Shown: positions 34,120 to 44,450 of the stretch, one piece after another
How positions within the stretch are numbered: position 1 is the stretch's first letter
How the letters are laid out: each line of letters starts with the position of its first letter
Origin: Burkholderiales bacterium
GTDB lineage: Bacteria; Pseudomonadota; Gammaproteobacteria; Burkholderiales; SG8-41
Length of the DNA stretch: 64,000 nt
Assembly (NCBI GenBank): GCA_030683105.1
Contig: JAUXMZ010000025.1
Coordinates: forward strand, 1-64,000
Direction of reading: 5' to 3'
Position numbers and translations under genes: made by a program
Notes under the pieces: generated by a model
Seen by the model: only the letters and a program-made list of their open reading frames with translations
The model's database searches: none
Told to the model about the DNA's origin: nothing

Positions 34120-36696
34120 ATGGCTGTTCAGTCCCCCGAGCATCGCCCAAAACAATTCGTCTCAAGCGGCCTTCCCGGCCTGGATTCGATCCTCGAGGGA
34201 TTGCGCATCGGCGACAACGTGGTATGGCGTGTCGACAGCATCGACGATTATCGCGCCTTTGTCGCGCCCTATGTGGCGGCAGCAAGGGGCGCAGGTCGCC
34301 GCGTGGCGTATATCCGCTTCGCCTCCCACGCACCGGTGGTCGAGCCTGACGCGGTCAGCGCCGTATACAATCTTGACGCCCATCGCGGCTTCGAATCGTT
34401 CACTGTTCATTTGCACACCATTATCAGTAACGAAGGAGCGGAGGTCTTTTACGTATTCGATTGCCTCTCCGACCTGCTCGACGCCTGGGCCACCGACAGC
34501 ATGGTGGGAAATTTCTTCCGCGTAACCTGCCCGTATCTGTTCGACCTGCGCACCGTGGCCTACTTCGCGCTGGAGCGGCACGCGCATTCGTTTGCGACCA
34601 TCGACCGGATTCGGGCCACCACGCAACTGCTGCTTGACCTCTACAACAAGGAGGGAGTGCTCTACCTGCATCCACTCAAGGTCTGGCAGCGCTCCTCACC
34701 GACGATGTTTCTGCCGCACAGACATGCGGGCGGACAATTCACGCCGATCACAGTCAGTTGTGAGGCAACCAGCCTGTTCATGGGCTTGCGTGGCAGTGCC
34801 GCCGGCGACCTGGAGCGCCATCTGGATTCCTGGGAGCGTTTGTTCATTCATGCCGCCGATCTGGACGCTTCCGCCGCGCCGGCCGGCGAACGGCAGGCGA
34901 TGGTGGAGCAACTGTGCCGGCTGCTCATCGGGCGCGACGAGCGTATTCTCGCCTTGGCGCGCCGCCACTTTACGCTGGAGGATCTTCTCGAAATAAAGGA
35001 GCGCCTGATCGGCACCGGCTTCGTCGGGGGGAAGTCGGTCGGGATGCTGCTCGCCCGTGCGATCCTGCGTTCCGATGCGGATGGGCAGTGGGACGAAGTG
35101 CTGGAGCCGCATGATTCCTTTTTCATCGGCTCGGACCTGTTCCATTCCTTCATTGTCAACAACGGCTGGTGGCAGCTTTTCATGTGGCAGCGCAGCGAGG
35201 CCGGCTACCTTAACGGCGCCGAGCAGCTGCGCGAACTGTTCCTGCAGGGTAATTTTTCAGTCGAGATTCAACTCGAATTCCAGAAAATGCTGGAGTACTT
35301 TGGCCAGTGCCCGATCATCGTTCGTTCCTCCAGCCTGCTGGAAGACGGTTTCGGCAACGCTTTTGCCGGCAAGTACGACAGTTTTTTCTGCGTGAACCAG
35401 GGTTCCCCCGAGGAGCGGCTGGAACAGTTCATGCACGCGGTTAGGCAGGTCTATTCCAGCACTCTGAGCGAAGAAGCCTTGCAGTATCGGTTGCAGCGAG
35501 GTCTTGCTCGCCAGGAAGAGCAAATGGCGCTCCTGGTGCAACGCGTCTCGGGTGCTTACCACGGGAAGCTTTTCTTTCCTGCGCTCGCCGGCGTGGGGGT
35601 CTCTTACAACACCTTTGTGTGGCGCCACGACATCGACCCGGCCGCGGGGATGTTGCGTCTCGTAGTTGGTCTGGGGACCCGGGCCGTGGACAGAGTGGAG
35701 GGAGATTATCCGCGTATCGTCTCGCTCGACAAGCCGCTGCTGGTCCCGTATGCCGATTCGGAGGACAAACGCCGGTTTACGCAGCGCGATATCGATGTGC
35801 TCGACGTAGCGCAGAACGGCTGGGTGACCATTCCCATAAACCAACTGGAAGCGGAGGAACCGACGCTTCCGCTCGAGCTCTTTGCCGAATACAAGGACAG
35901 GAGCTGGCTGTTTACGTTCGAGCGCTTGCTTACGCAGACGAGTTTTACCGCCACCATGCGCCGCCTGCTGGCGACGCTGGAGCGGGCCTATGAATACCCT
36001 GTAGATGTGGAATTTACAGGCACGTACGCAAGCAATGGTCAGCTTTATCTCAACCTGATTCAATGCCGCCCGCTGCAGACCCGCGGGATACAGTCGAAGC
36101 GCGTCGAGATCCGCGAGAACTACGCCGCGGAAACGTTGTTTAGAAGCACCGGCAGCTTCATGGGAGGTAGTATCGCCCAGCCGATCGCCCGGGTGATCGC
36201 GGTCGATTCGCAGGCCTTCACGGGCCTGACACTCTCCGACAAATATGAACTCGCACGGATCATCGGCCGGCTTAATCGTTTCATCAAGGCGCGCGATCCG
36301 CTTCCGAGCCTGCTGCTGGGGCCGGGGCGCTGGGGCACCTCGACGCCGCGCCTGGGCGTGCCGGTTCGATTCGCCGAAATCGACGGCATGACCGCGATTG
36401 CGGAGGTGGCTTTTTCCGCTGGAGGGCTGCAGCCGGAGCTGTCATTCGGCACGCATTTTTTCCAGGATCTGGTGGAGACGGGTATTTTCTACGTCGCGCT
36501 CAATCCTGAAAAGCAGGGTTGCCTGATAAATACCGCAATGCTCATGGCGCTGCCGAACCGGCTGGCCGAACTGCTGCCGGACGACGCGCGCTTTGCCGAG
36601 ACGCTGAGGGTGGTCGATCTCCCGCCCGGATATCAGCTGCTGGCCGATATCATGAGCCAGCAGGTCGTCTGCGCCCGCGCCCCGGATTTGGCGTGA
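34120..36696 (+). CDS. KaiC-like/ATP-grasp fusion: PEP/pyruvate-binding domain protein
   Basis: An 858-residue protein with two parts. Residues 10-210 resemble a RecA/KaiC-type domain (FVSSGLPGLDSILEGLRIGD, FYVFDCLSDLLDAW), but no Walker A is present. Residues about 290-650 are the ATP-grasp domain of PEP synthase/PPDK: GGKSVGMLLARAIL, CPIIVRSSSLLEDGFGNAFAGKYDS, QVYSST. A C-terminal part includes LLLGPGRWGTSTPRLG. The mobile phosphohistidine domain and the TIM barrel are absent, so it cannot be a complete PEP synthase. It lies 60 bases upstream of gdhA. Role unknown. Confidence 0.75.
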   Translation: MAVQSPEHRPKQFVSSGLPGLDSILEGLRIGDNVVWRVDSIDDYRAFVAPYVAAARGAGRRVAYIRFASHAPVVEPDAVSAVYNLDAHRGFESFTVHLHTIISNEGAEVFYVFDCLSDLLDAWATDSMVGNFFRVTCPYLFDLRTVAYFALERHAHSFATIDRIRATTQLLLDLYNKEGVLYLHPLKVWQRSSPTMFLPHRHAGGQFTPITVSCEATSLFMGLRGSAAGDLERHLDSWERLFIHAADLDASAAPAGERQAMVEQLCRLLIGRDERILALARRHFTLEDLLEIKERLIGTGFVGGKSVGMLLARAILRSDADGQWDEVLEPHDSFFIGSDLFHSFIVNNGWWQLFMWQRSEAGYLNGAEQLRELFLQGNFSVEIQLEFQKMLEYFGQCPIIVRSSSLLEDGFGNAFAGKYDSFFCVNQGSPEERLEQFMHAVRQVYSSTLSEEALQYRLQRGLARQEEQMALLVQRVSGAYHGKLFFPALAGVGVSYNTFVWRHDIDPAAGMLRLVVGLGTRAVDRVEGDYPRIVSLDKPLLVPYADSEDKRRFTQRDIDVLDVAQNGWVTIPINQLEAEEPTLPLELFAEYKDRSWLFTFERLLTQTSFTATMRRLLATLERAYEYPVDVEFTGTYASNGQLYLNLIQCRPLQTRGIQSKRVEIRENYAAETLFRSTGSFMGGSIAQPIARVIAVDSQAFTGLTLSDKYELARIIGRLNRFIKARDPLPSLLLGPGRWGTSTPRLGVPVRFAEIDGMTAIAEVAFSAGGLQPELSFGTHFFQDLVETGIFYVALNPEKQGCLINTAMLMALPNRLAELLPDDARFAETLRVVDLPPGYQLLADIMSQQVVCARAPDLA

Positions 36697-38106
<1,410 letters not shown>

Positions 38107-38230
38107 GCTGTCGCATGTGCTTTTTCGCGGCATCCTCCGGCGTTCAGCCAGAAGGTGCCGCGATATCTTTCCCCGTCGATCCGGAAGTCAGAACAGGTTC
38201 GATCGGGCCGGCTACTTTAGAGGCAAAACC

Positions 38231-41200
38231 GTGAACGAGCCCGTCAATTCCAAATCACCGGGTCTGTATCATCCCAGGCACGAGCACGATGCGTGCGGGG
38301 TCGGCTTCATTGCCCACATGAAAGGCGTGAAGAGCCACGGCATCGTCGAGCAGGGGCTTTTGATTCTCAAGAACCTCAGTCATCGCGGGGCGGTAGGCGC
38401 CGATCCCAAGGCGAGCGACGGTGCGGGCGTACTGATCCAGATACCGGACCGGTTTTTACGGGAGGAAATGGCGAGGCAGGGCGTCGCGCTGCCGCGCTTC
38501 GGTCAATATGGCGTGGGCATGGTATTCCTGCCGCAGGAGCCGGCGTCGCGCTTTGCCTGCGAGTACGAGATCGAAAGAGCAATCAAGGACGAAGGACAGG
38601 TGCTGCTCGGCTGGCGCGATGTGCCGGTCGATAGCAGCGATCTCGGCGAATCAGTCAGGCAAATCGAGCCGGTGATTCGCCAGGTGTTCATCGGTCGCGG
38701 CAGCAGCATTACCGTTGTCGATGCGCTGGAGCGCAAACTTTACATCATACGCAAGTCTTCCGGACACGCGATTCAGGCGCTCAAACTCGCACACGGCAAG
38801 GAATTCTATGTGTCGTCCATGTCCGCGCGGACCATCGTCTACAAGGGCATGCTGGCCACCGATCAGGTCGCCCGCTACTACCTGGACTTGCGGGACCAGC
38901 GCGTCGTGTCCGCCCTGGCCTTGGTGCACCAGCGCTTCTCGACCAATACTTTCCCCACCTGGGACCTGGCGCACCCGTTTCGCCTGATCGCGCACAACGG
39001 GGAGATCAACACGCTGCGCGGAAATGTCAACTGGATGCGCGCGCGCCAGGGCGCAATTTCGAGCCCTATACTGAAGAGCGACCTGGGCAAGATCTGGCCG
39101 CTCATATACGAGGGTCAATCCGACTCGGCATCGTTCGACAACGCGCTGGAACTGCTGGTGATGGCGGGCTACCCGCTGGCGCACGCGGTGATGATGATGA
39201 TACCGGAGGCCTGGGAGGGAAACGCGCAGATGGACGCCGGCCGCCGCGCCTTTTACGAATACCATGCGGCAATGATGGAGCCATGGGACGGGCCTGCGGC
39301 GATCGCTTTTACCGACGGCAGGCGCATCGGCGCCACCCTCGATCGCAACGGCCTGCGGCCGGCGCGCTATATCGTGACCGATGACGATTTGGTGGTCATG
39401 GCGTCCGAGGTGGGCGTGTTGCCCATCCCCGAAGAGCGCATTGTCAAGAAATGGCGCCTGCAGCCGGGCAAGATGTTTTTAGTTGATCTGGAAAAAGGCC
39501 GCATCGTCGACGACAAGGAGTTGAAGGAGGCGCTTGCCCTAAGCCGGCCCTATGCCGAGTGGATAGATCGCATCCGTGTCAAGCTGGACGACGTCGAAAG
39601 CGATTCGCTGCATCCTCTGCCCTCAAGCCTGCCCTTGCTCGACCGACAGCAGGCTTTCGGCTACACGCAGGAAGACATCAAGCACATCCTGTTGCCAATG
39701 GCGACAACCGGAGAGGAGCCGGTGGGATCGATGGGCAACGATTCGCCGCTGGCGGTGCTGTCGGGCAAGAACAAGACGCTGTACCAATATTTCAAGCAGC
39801 TTTTTGCCCAGGTGACCAACCCGCCCATCGATCCGATACGCGAGGAGTTGGTGACTTCCCTGGTTTCGTTCATCGGGCCGAGGCCGAACCTGCTCGGCAT
39901 CAACGAGAGCAATCCGCCGCTGCGCCTTGAGATCGGACAACCGGTGCTGAATTTCGAGGAGATGGACAAAATCCGGCATATCGACCGCTATACCGACGGC
40001 AAGTTCAGTTCCTGCGAATTGGATATCTGTTTTCCGCTTGCTTGGGGGATGCAAGCGATCGAGGCGCGTCTGGCGAGTCTTTGCGCCCAGGCCGAGGACG
40101 CGGTGCGCTCGGGCTTGAGCATCCTCATCCTCTCCGACAGGCGCGTAGCCCCGGACACCGTGGCCATACCCGCGTTGCTGGCGCTCTCGGCGATACACCT
40201 GCACCTTGTCGGCAAGGGCTTGCGCACCTCGGCGGGCATCGTCGTGGAAACGGGATCGGCGCGCGAGGTGCACCACTTCGCCCTGCTCGGCGGCTTTGGC
40301 GCGGAAGCGGTCCATCCTTACCTTGCCCTGGAATCGCTGCTGGCGATCGAAGATCTGTTGCCCGCGCCGATATCGGGAAAACACGCAGTCAGGAATTTCG
40401 TCAAAGCCACCGGCAAGGGATTGAAGAAAGTCATGTCAAAAATGGGCATTTCGACCTACATGTCCTATACCGGTGCGCAGATTTTCGAGGCGGTGGGGCT
40501 GGCAAGAAGCCTGGTAGACAAGTATTTCACCGGCACACCCTCCAACATCGAAGGTATCGGGATCTTCGAGGTGGCGGAGGAAGCGATACGCGTGCATCGG
40601 GCCGCATTCGGCGGGGATCCGGTGCTTGCCAACGCTCTGGACGCCGGCGGGGAATATGCGTTTCGGGTGCGCGGCGAAGAGCACATGTGGACCCCCGACG
40701 CGATTGCCAGGCTGCAGCATTCGACGCGCACCAGCAGTTATGCGGCCTACAAGGAATTTGCGCTCATCATCAACGACCAGTCGCGGCGACACATGACCTT
40801 GCGCGGTCTGTTTGAATTTCGGTTCGATCCGGCCAGGTCGGTGCCGGTCGATGAAGTCGAGCCGGCCGCGCAGATCGTCAGGCGTTTCGTCACAGGTGCC
40901 ATGTCCCTCGGCTCCATCTCAACCGAGGCGCATACGACCCTTGCTCTCGCCATGAATCGCATTGGCGGCAAGTCCAATACCGGCGAGGGCGGCGAGGATC
41001 GCAGACGCTACGCGCCGGCGAAGGCGGGAGAAACGCTCGCGTCGCGCATCGGCGCAAACCGGATCGCGATCGACTTGCCGCTGCGGGAAGGGGATTCGCT
41101 CAAGTCCAAGATCAAACAGGTTGCGTCAGGCCGCTTCGGCGTCACCGCAGAGTATCTCGCAAGCGCCGAGCAGATCCAGATCAAAATGGCGCAGGGAGCG

Positions 41201-42883
41201 AAGCCGGGCGAGGGCGGCCAATTGCCCGGGCGCAAGGTATCGGAATATATCGCGGAGTTGCGCTATGCCACGCCGGGCGTGGAGTTGATCTCCCCGCCGC
41301 CTCATCACGACATCTATTCGATCGAGGATCTGGCGCAACTCATCCACGACTTGAAGAACGTCAATCCCGACGCTTCCATCAGCGTCAAGCTGGTTTCGGA
41401 GGTGGGCGTGGGCACGGTGGCTGCCGGCGTAGCCAAGGCGAAGGCGGATCACCTCACCATTTCAGGACATGATGGCGGCACCGGCGCTTCGCCCTGGGGC
41501 TCGATCAAACACGCGGGCACTCCGTGGGAATTGGGGTTGTCGGAGACCCAGCAGACACTGGTGCTCAATCGCCTGCGCGGCCGTGTCACGGTGCAGGTCG
41601 ACGGGCAGATCAAGACTGGACGGGACGTTGTGATCGGCGCGCTGCTCGGTGCAGATGAATTCGGTTTCGCCACTGCACCGCTGGTTGTCTCGGGCTGCAT
41701 CATGATGCGCAAGTGCCATTTGAACACTTGCCCGGTCGGGGTTGCCACGCAGGATCCGGCGCTGCGCAAGAAATTTTCAGGCACGCCGGAGCACGTCGTC
41801 AATTATTTCTTTTTCGTGGCGGAAGAAGTGCGCGAACTGATGTCCATGCTGGGCATCCGCACATTCAGCGAACTGATCGGCCGTTCCGACCTGCTGGAGA
41901 CCAGGAAAGGCATCGAGCACTGGAAAGCGCGGGGACTCGATTTCTCCCGTATTTTCCACATGCCGAATATGCCGCCCGACGTGGCGCGCAGTCATTGTGA
42001 AGCGCAAGACCACGGTCTGGACAAGGCGCTCGATGTGCGGCTGCTCGAACTTGCCAGGCCGGCGCTGGAGTGCGGCGAGAGGGTCGCGATCGACATGCTT
42101 ATCAGCAACGTCAACCGGACCGTGGGCACCATGCTTTCCGGCACTATCGCCAGGCGCTTCGGGCATGAAGGCCTTGCCGAGGACAGCATCCATGTGCGCC
42201 TGGCTGGGTCGGCGGGACAGAGTTTCGGCGCGTTTCTCGCCAAAGGTGTCTGCTTCGAACTGATAGGCGAGACCAATGACTATTGCGGCAAGGGGCTGTC
42301 TGGCGGGCGCATTTCGGTGCAGCCTTCGGCAAAGTTTCCTGGGCGGCCGCAAGAAAACGTCATCACCGGCAACGTGGTGCTCTATGGCGCCATCTCCGGC
42401 GAAGCGTATTTCTGCGGTGTCGCGGGCGAGCGTTTTGCGGTGCGAAATTCCGGCGCCGATGCCGTGGTCGAGGGCGTGGGTGATCACTGCTGCGAATACA
42501 TGACCGGAGGTACGGTAGTGGTATTGGGCAGGACCGGTCGCAATTTTGCCGCCGGAATGTCCGGCGGCATCGCGTATGTGCTGGACTTGGACGCCAGCTT
42601 CCCGCTGCGCTGCAATACCGCCATGGTGCGCCTGGAGCCGGTGCTCTCTGTCAGTGAGCAGAATGATCAAGTGGCGCGCGAATTCTGGCATAGGTGCGAG
42701 ACCGATGAGGTGATTTTGAAGACCTTGATCGAGAGGCATCTCGCCTATGCTGGCAGCAAGCAGGCGAAGCGCATCCTGGCTGATTGGAAGACAATGCGCG
42801 CAAAGTTCGTCAAAGTGTTTCCGAACGAATACCGGCGCGCGCTGGGCGAACTCGCCGCCGCGAGGCAGATGCCGACCTTGTGA
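38231..42883 (+). CDS. gltB: Glutamate synthase large subunit
   Basis: It transfers glutamine amide nitrogen to 2-oxoglutarate. From a GTG start at 38231 (AGAGG eight bases upstream) the protein has 1550 residues. A short propeptide ends before catalytic Cys22 (EHDACGVGF), followed by a class II amidotransferase domain, the central domain, the FMN barrel ([33 protein letters not shown]), 3Fe-4S cysteines in [15 protein letters not shown] and the C-terminal beta-helix with [14 protein letters not shown]. The small subunit gltD, normally next, is missing; an accessory island starts at the stop codon. Confidence 0.94.
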   Translation: MNEPVNSKSPGLYHPRHEHDACGVGFIAHMKGVKSHGIVEQGLLILKNLSHRGAVGADPKASDGAGVLIQIPDRFLREEMARQGVALPRFGQYGVGMVFLPQEPASRFACEYEIERAIKDEGQVLLGWRDVPVDSSDLGESVRQIEPVIRQVFIGRGSSITVVDALERKLYIIRKSSGHAIQALKLAHGKEFYVSSMSARTIVYKGMLATDQVARYYLDLRDQRVVSALALVHQRFSTNTFPTWDLAHPFRLIAHNGEINTLRGNVNWMRARQGAISSPILKSDLGKIWPLIYEGQSDSASFDNALELLVMAGYPLAHAVMMMIPEAWEGNAQMDAGRRAFYEYHAAMMEPWDGPAAIAFTDGRRIGATLDRNGLRPARYIVTDDDLVVMASEVGVLPIPEERIVKKWRLQPGKMFLVDLEKGRIVDDKELKEALALSRPYAEWIDRIRVKLDDVESDSLHPLPSSLPLLDRQQAFGYTQEDIKHILLPMATTGEEPVGSMGNDSPLAVLSGKNKTLYQYFKQLFAQVTNPPIDPIREELVTSLVSFIGPRPNLLGINESNPPLRLEIGQPVLNFEEMDKIRHIDRYTDGKFSSCELDICFPLAWGMQAIEARLASLCAQAEDAVRSGLSILILSDRRVAPDTVAIPALLALSAIHLHLVGKGLRTSAGIVVETGSAREVHHFALLGGFGAEAVHPYLALESLLAIEDLLPAPISGKHAVRNFVKATGKGLKKVMSKMGISTYMSYTGAQIFEAVGLARSLVDKYFTGTPSNIEGIGIFEVAEEAIRVHRAAFGGDPVLANALDAGGEYAFRVRGEEHMWTPDAIARLQHSTRTSSYAAYKEFALIINDQSRRHMTLRGLFEFRFDPARSVPVDEVEPAAQIVRRFVTGAMSLGSISTEAHTTLALAMNRIGGKSNTGEGGEDRRRYAPAKAGETLASRIGANRIAIDLPLREGDSLKSKIKQVASGRFGVTAEYLASAEQIQIKMAQGAKPGEGGQLPGRKVSEYIAELRYATPGVELISPPPHHDIYSIEDLAQLIHDLKNVNPDASISVKLVSEVGVGTVAAGVAKAKADHLTISGHDGGTGASPWGSIKHAGTPWELGLSETQQTLVLNRLRGRVTVQVDGQIKTGRDVVIGALLGADEFGFATAPLVVSGCIMMRKCHLNTCPVGVATQDPALRKKFSGTPEHVVNYFFFVAEEVRELMSMLGIRTFSELIGRSDLLETRKGIEHWKARGLDFSRIFHMPNMPPDVARSHCEAQDHGLDKALDVRLLELARPALECGERVAIDMLISNVNRTVGTMLSGTIARRFGHEGLAEDSIHVRLAGSAGQSFGAFLAKGVCFELIGETNDYCGKGLSGGRISVQPSAKFPGRPQENVITGNVVLYGAISGEAYFCGVAGERFAVRNSGADAVVEGVGDHCCEYMTGGTVVVLGRTGRNFAAGMSGGIAYVLDLDASFPLRCNTAMVRLEPVLSVSEQNDQVAREFWHRCETDEVILKTLIERHLAYAGSKQAKRILADWKTMRAKFVKVFPNEYRRALGELAAARQMPTL

Positions 42884-42940
42884 TCTCATAACCCCGAAAC
42901 CGTGACAGCCATGAAACCTGCGGGCCGGCAGGAAAAGAAA

Positions 42941-43065
42941 TTCCGCCAGAATCCGGCAGGCCGCCAAGCTACGGTCGCTGCCGGCGATGTACATGCATGG
43001 CTGGACAGCTGGGGCACCGAGGCCGAAATACCAGCGCCTGCGGCCGGGCTGCAGACCTCAGACTC
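42941..43065 (+). pseudogene. Antitoxin 3'-end relic, left direct repeat
   Basis: In one frame it reads AGRQATVAAGDVHAWLDSWG then TEAEIPAP, the typical C-terminus of RelB/CopG-like antitoxins. It is about 90% identical to 43884-44009, in the same orientation, on the other side of parDE. No start or N-terminal DNA-binding part is present. Confidence 0.6.
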
Positions 43066-43068
43066 AAC

Positions 43069-43161
43069 AGACCTCAGCAGACCTCAGGGTCAGACTCGCA
43101 GAGACCTCAGGGTCAGACTCGAATTTCTACAGAGACCTCAGGGTCAGACTCGAATTTCTAA
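43069..43161 (+). repeat. Tandem CCTCAGGGTCAGACTC repeats
   Basis: Three partial copies of a unit of about 33 bases containing ACCTCAGGGTCAGACTC, two of them followed by GAATTTCTA. The inverse form TCGAGTCTGACCCT occurs at 44047-44142. Confidence 0.75.
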
Positions 43162-43215
43162 ACGGCTGAGGGAAGACGGGTTTGCCGGGTTTTCAAGAGT
43201 ATGTTAAATTGCACC

Positions 43216-43230
43216 AATAGTATGACTATT
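43216..43230. promoter_or_regulatory. ParD operator candidate
   Basis: A perfect inverted repeat AATAGT-ATG-ACTATT lies 22 bases before the parD start codon, between it and the repeats, where ribbon-helix-helix antitoxins autoregulate. Confidence 0.5.
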
Positions 43231-43252
43231 CACAGCATATTGGAGACGAGCA

Positions 43253-43510
43253 ATGGCAACCACCCGTAAAACCATCACCCTTTCCGATCAGCAAGACGCA
43301 TGGGTCAAGGTGAGAATTGCCAGCGGCGATTACACCAATGACAGTGAATATTTTCGCGACCTGATCCGCCGTGACCAGGAACAAAACGCCAAGTTTCAGA
43401 CCCTCAAGGCCGCCATTCAGGAGGGATTGGACAGCGGCGAGAGTAATCGGACGGTGCCGCAGATCATGGAGGAAGTCGAACTCCGATTGAGATCGAATGG
43501 GCATCTATAG
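43253..43510 (+). CDS. parD: ParD-family antitoxin
   Basis: An 85-residue protein: an N-terminal ribbon-helix-helix (RKTITLSDQQDAWVKVRIASGDYTNDSEYFRDLIRRDQE) and a helical tail with IQEGLDSGES that wraps the toxin. TTGGAGACGAGC is a fair ribosome site. The stop overlaps the toxin start by 14 bases, a typical parDE arrangement. It binds ParE and represses the operon in known homologues. Confidence 0.88.
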   Translation: MATTRKTITLSDQQDAWVKVRIASGDYTNDSEYFRDLIRRDQEQNAKFQTLKAAIQEGLDSGESNRTVPQIMEEVELRLRSNGHL

Positions 43511-43787
43511 TCTTACTTCCAAAGCCGCTGCCGATCTCGATCAAATCCACGAATACACGATTCTCAATTTCGGACTCAAGCAGGCACGGGAGTATCTTTC
43601 GGGTTTGCACGAGCGATTCAAGACCCTTGCGGAAAACCCGATGCAAGGTCGCAGCGCAAGCGAACTCTCGCCGGGTTTAAGGCGGCTTGAGTATCAGTCG
43701 CACGTCGTGTTTTACGTGCCAACGGACAAAGACATTCGAATCGTGCGCGTCCTGCACCAAAGCATGGACGTCAAAAGGCACGTATAG
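43497..43787 (+). CDS. parE: ParE/RelE-superfamily toxin
   Basis: A 96-residue toxin with YSLTSKAAADLDQIHEYTI, a NFGLKQAREYLSGLHERFKTLAENPMQGR helix pair and SHVVFYVPTDKDIRIVRVLHQSMD. The pattern is ParE, whose members poison DNA gyrase; RelE-like catalytic residues are not evident. It overlaps parD by 14 bases. The pair lies between direct repeats of an antitoxin relic. Confidence 0.87.
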   Translation: MGIYSLTSKAAADLDQIHEYTILNFGLKQAREYLSGLHERFKTLAENPMQGRSASELSPGLRRLEYQSHVVFYVPTDKDIRIVRVLHQSMDVKRHV

Positions 43788-43814
43788 CAGGCTCAGGAGC
43801 GCAGCGGCAGCCAA

Positions 43815-44009
43815 TTGTTGCGAGAGTTTATGCGTGACTACGTGCAGCGTAACGCCGGCCAGGCACTTGCACATGACGACTGGTTCCGCCAGCATCAAAG
43901 CAGGCCGCCAAGCCACGGTCGCTGCCGACGATGTACATGCATGGCTGGACAGTTGGGGCACCGAGGCCGAAATGCCAGCGCCTGCGGCCGGGCTGCAGAC
44001 CTCAGACTC
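43815..44009 (+). pseudogene. Frameshifted antitoxin relic, right direct repeat
   Basis: One frame reads LREFMRDYVQRNAGQALAHD then DWFRQ, the middle of a RelB/CopG-type antitoxin. After about 43890 the antitoxin tail (RQATVAADDVHAWLDSWG) continues in a different frame. It therefore holds a deletion or frameshift and is not functional. Its 3' part is the right copy of the direct repeat around parDE. Confidence 0.6.
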
Positions 44010-44150
44010 GAATTTCTATACCGATAACGAAACGTTGTTCTGAACATCGAGTCTGACCCTGAGCGCACCTGGGCTGCAGACCTCAGACTCGAATTTCTAT
44101 ACCGATAACGAAATGTTTTTCTGAACAATCGAGTCTGACCCTAAGATCAC
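43990..44150 (+). repeat. 81-base tandem duplication with inverted ends
   Basis: Two consecutive copies (43990-44070 and 44071-44150) begin GGGCTGCAGACCTCAG. Inside each, AGACTCGAATTTC and TCGAGTCTGACCCT form inverted ends around CTATACCGATAACGAAA. This resembles REP-type palindromes of the RAYT class; no transposase is nearby. Confidence 0.75.
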
Positions 44151-44154
44151 CCCT

Positions 44155-44186
44155 CCGTAAGCCCGTCCCTATTTCGGGCTTATCGG
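44155..44186. terminator. Hairpin downstream of the small peptide gene
   Basis: Eight-base arms TAAGCCCG and CGGGCTTA, extended by CCG/CGG, lie about 100 bases downstream of the peptide gene on the minus strand. There is no U run, so it may be a transcript-end stabiliser or a REP rather than a true terminator. Confidence 0.45.
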
Positions 44187-44278
44187 AGGTTCAATCCGCA
44201 ATCGATGATGCTGGTTGTGATTGCGCCCATCACCTCACAGATAGACGTACTAAGGCGCACCCCAACTGCGCCACGGCA

Positions 44279-44440
44279 TCACTGAAACACGCAACCGCAG
44301 CATTGCTCATCACTTATGCAAACACATGAACAAGCGCCGTCCCCAATCTCAGAGTTGTCCGTGAATTTGAGATAAATATCATCGATGATTTCGTTGTCTT
44401 CCTCGATCACTACAACGTTCTGCTCCGTATCCATACTCAT
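44279..44440 (-). CDS. Cysteine-rich RiPP precursor peptide candidate
   Basis: A 53-codon gene. The best start is the second Met at 44434 (51 residues, MDTEQNVVVIEEDNE), eight bases after a perfect AGGAGG at 44443-44448. The first two thirds are acidic, like a leader (EEDNEIIDDIYLKFTDNSE). After IGDG come six cysteines in 14 residues: CSCVC, five residues, then CCGC, ending VFQ. It begins about 10 bases after the radical SAM/SPASM gene stop on the same strand, so the two are coupled. The class (thioether or other crosslinks) is not predictable. No protease or exporter is seen nearby. Confidence 0.72.
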   Translation of the reverse strand: MSMDTEQNVVVIEEDNEIIDDIYLKFTDNSEIGDGACSCVCISDEQCCGCVFQ

Positions 44441-44450
44441 CACCTCCTCT

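Larger units (their letters stand above)
42884..43252. other. Island start: repeats and antitoxin debris, no intact gene
   Basis: After gltB come a 28-base copy of part of the DUF4197 gene (42928-42955), a relic of an antitoxin 3' end (42941-43065), tandem GGTCAGACTCGA repeats and the parDE promoter. An open frame beginning MKPAGRQEKKFRQNP is not gltD. Confidence 0.7.

Noticed and set aside
42902-43207. Start of gltD after gltB
   Set aside because: The frame beginning MTAMKPAGRQEKK lacks GltD cysteines and NAD(P)/FAD motifs and runs into repeat sequence.
44172-44235. A second tiny peptide (MGAITTSIIDCGLNLR) downstream of the Cys-rich peptide
   Set aside because: GAGGTG precedes it, but 16 codons with a single Cys and no similarity to the first peptide is too little support.
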